From positions 12,217,427 through 12,281,426 of the forward strand of contig NC_045147.1 of NCBI RefSeq assembly GCF_008831285.2: DNA of 64,000 nucleotides, read 5' to 3'. The stretch comes from Nymphaea colorata (Eukaryota; Streptophyta; Magnoliopsida; Nymphaeales; Nymphaeaceae). Position numbers and translations under genes: made by a program. The notes beneath the pieces were generated by a model. That model saw only the letters and a program-made list of their open reading frames with translations. It was not told the DNA's origin and did no database searches. Below, piece by piece: positions 63,655-64,000 of this stretch; the stretch's first letter is position 1, and each line of letters starts with the position of its first letter.

Positions 63655-64000
63655 TTCAATGGCAGGAGATATTTACCTTTCCACGGGTTGGCGGGAGCGA
63701 CACTGTCAATGTCAGGATCTGCACCAGATTGTAGCGAGCTACGACTTACGAGGCCTTCTGATGGGGGATTTCAATTCGATGCGCTACAAAGAGGACAAAA
63801 CTGGCGGCCCTCCTAATAGAGTTTCATGTAAAACTTCAATAAATTTATCTGGGATAACAACCTTCTTACCTTGGTTGATCTAACAATAGGGATGGAGATG
63901 CCCGAATTCTGTGTCGTTAGATTGGTGCTGTGTGAACAAGCAGCGGTCAGCCTCTTCGACAGGAGGATCTGATCTCACAGTGCTGGACAGAGGGATCTCT
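63655..64000 (+). pseudogene. LINE endonuclease fragment upstream of E
   Basis: The plus strand encodes LLMGDFNSMR and the following region as in the copies upstream of C and D. It runs off the window edge. Its presence upstream of C, D and E marks one lineage of the duplication. Confidence 0.8.

Overview
The window is nuclear DNA of a flowering plant. The evidence is a cluster of A-type cytochrome P450 genes with one phase-0 GT-AG intron each, plant-type Ty1/copia elements with initiator-Met-tRNA primer sites, L1-type LINE fragments, and many non-autonomous DNA transposons. No species is claimed. A run of 100 N at 30328-30427 shows it is a scaffolded assembly.

The core is a tandem array of six CYP76-like P450 loci, all on the minus strand. 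Named left to right they are F (pseudogene, 5361-8629), A (intact, 16822-20033), B (25840-29535, frameshifted, probably by assembly errors), C (intact, 32865-36597), D (intact, 50990-53463) and E (pseudogene, 59672-62043). Intact copies encode 507 residues: exon 1 of 900 bp, exon 2 of 624 bp, and an intron of about 0.9 to 2.2 kb. They look like ER-anchored monooxygenases of the geraniol 8-hydroxylase/CYP76 type; substrates cannot be read from sequence. The copies are mosaics. C joins an A/B-type gene body to a D-type N-terminus and promoter. A joins a D/E-type first half of exon 2 to a B/C-type haem-binding second half. A, B and C share an altered haem loop, while D and E keep the usual one. 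E has lost its TATA box and reading frame.

Layout. 1-5360: a non-autonomous LTR element and part of another. 5361-8629: P450 pseudogene F, carrying a copia fragment that itself carries a PIF/Harbinger-like element. 8773-14490: full-length degenerate copia-1 with 5-bp target duplication. 16822-20033: gene A. 20720-23004: PIF/Harbinger-like element with long polypurine and polypyrimidine tracts, upstream of A. 23005-30327 and 30428-36597: near-identical tandem segments with B and C, separated by the gap. 36598-44396: C upstream region, with a LINE fragment split by copia-2 (39080-44060, 5-bp target duplication). 44397-48838: copia-3, whose domain order is circularly permuted around a single LTR. 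50194-55132: LTR, gene D and a LINE fragment. 55133-58612: two hAT-like elements rich in CTCGAG-type repeats. 59672-64000: pseudogene E and its LINE fragment.

The array has grown and been reshuffled by unequal exchange and gene conversion, and insertions serve as lineage markers. Only A, C and D (and B, if its frameshifts are assembly errors) are candidate enzymes. I saw no tRNA, rRNA, CRISPR or prokaryotic-type system.
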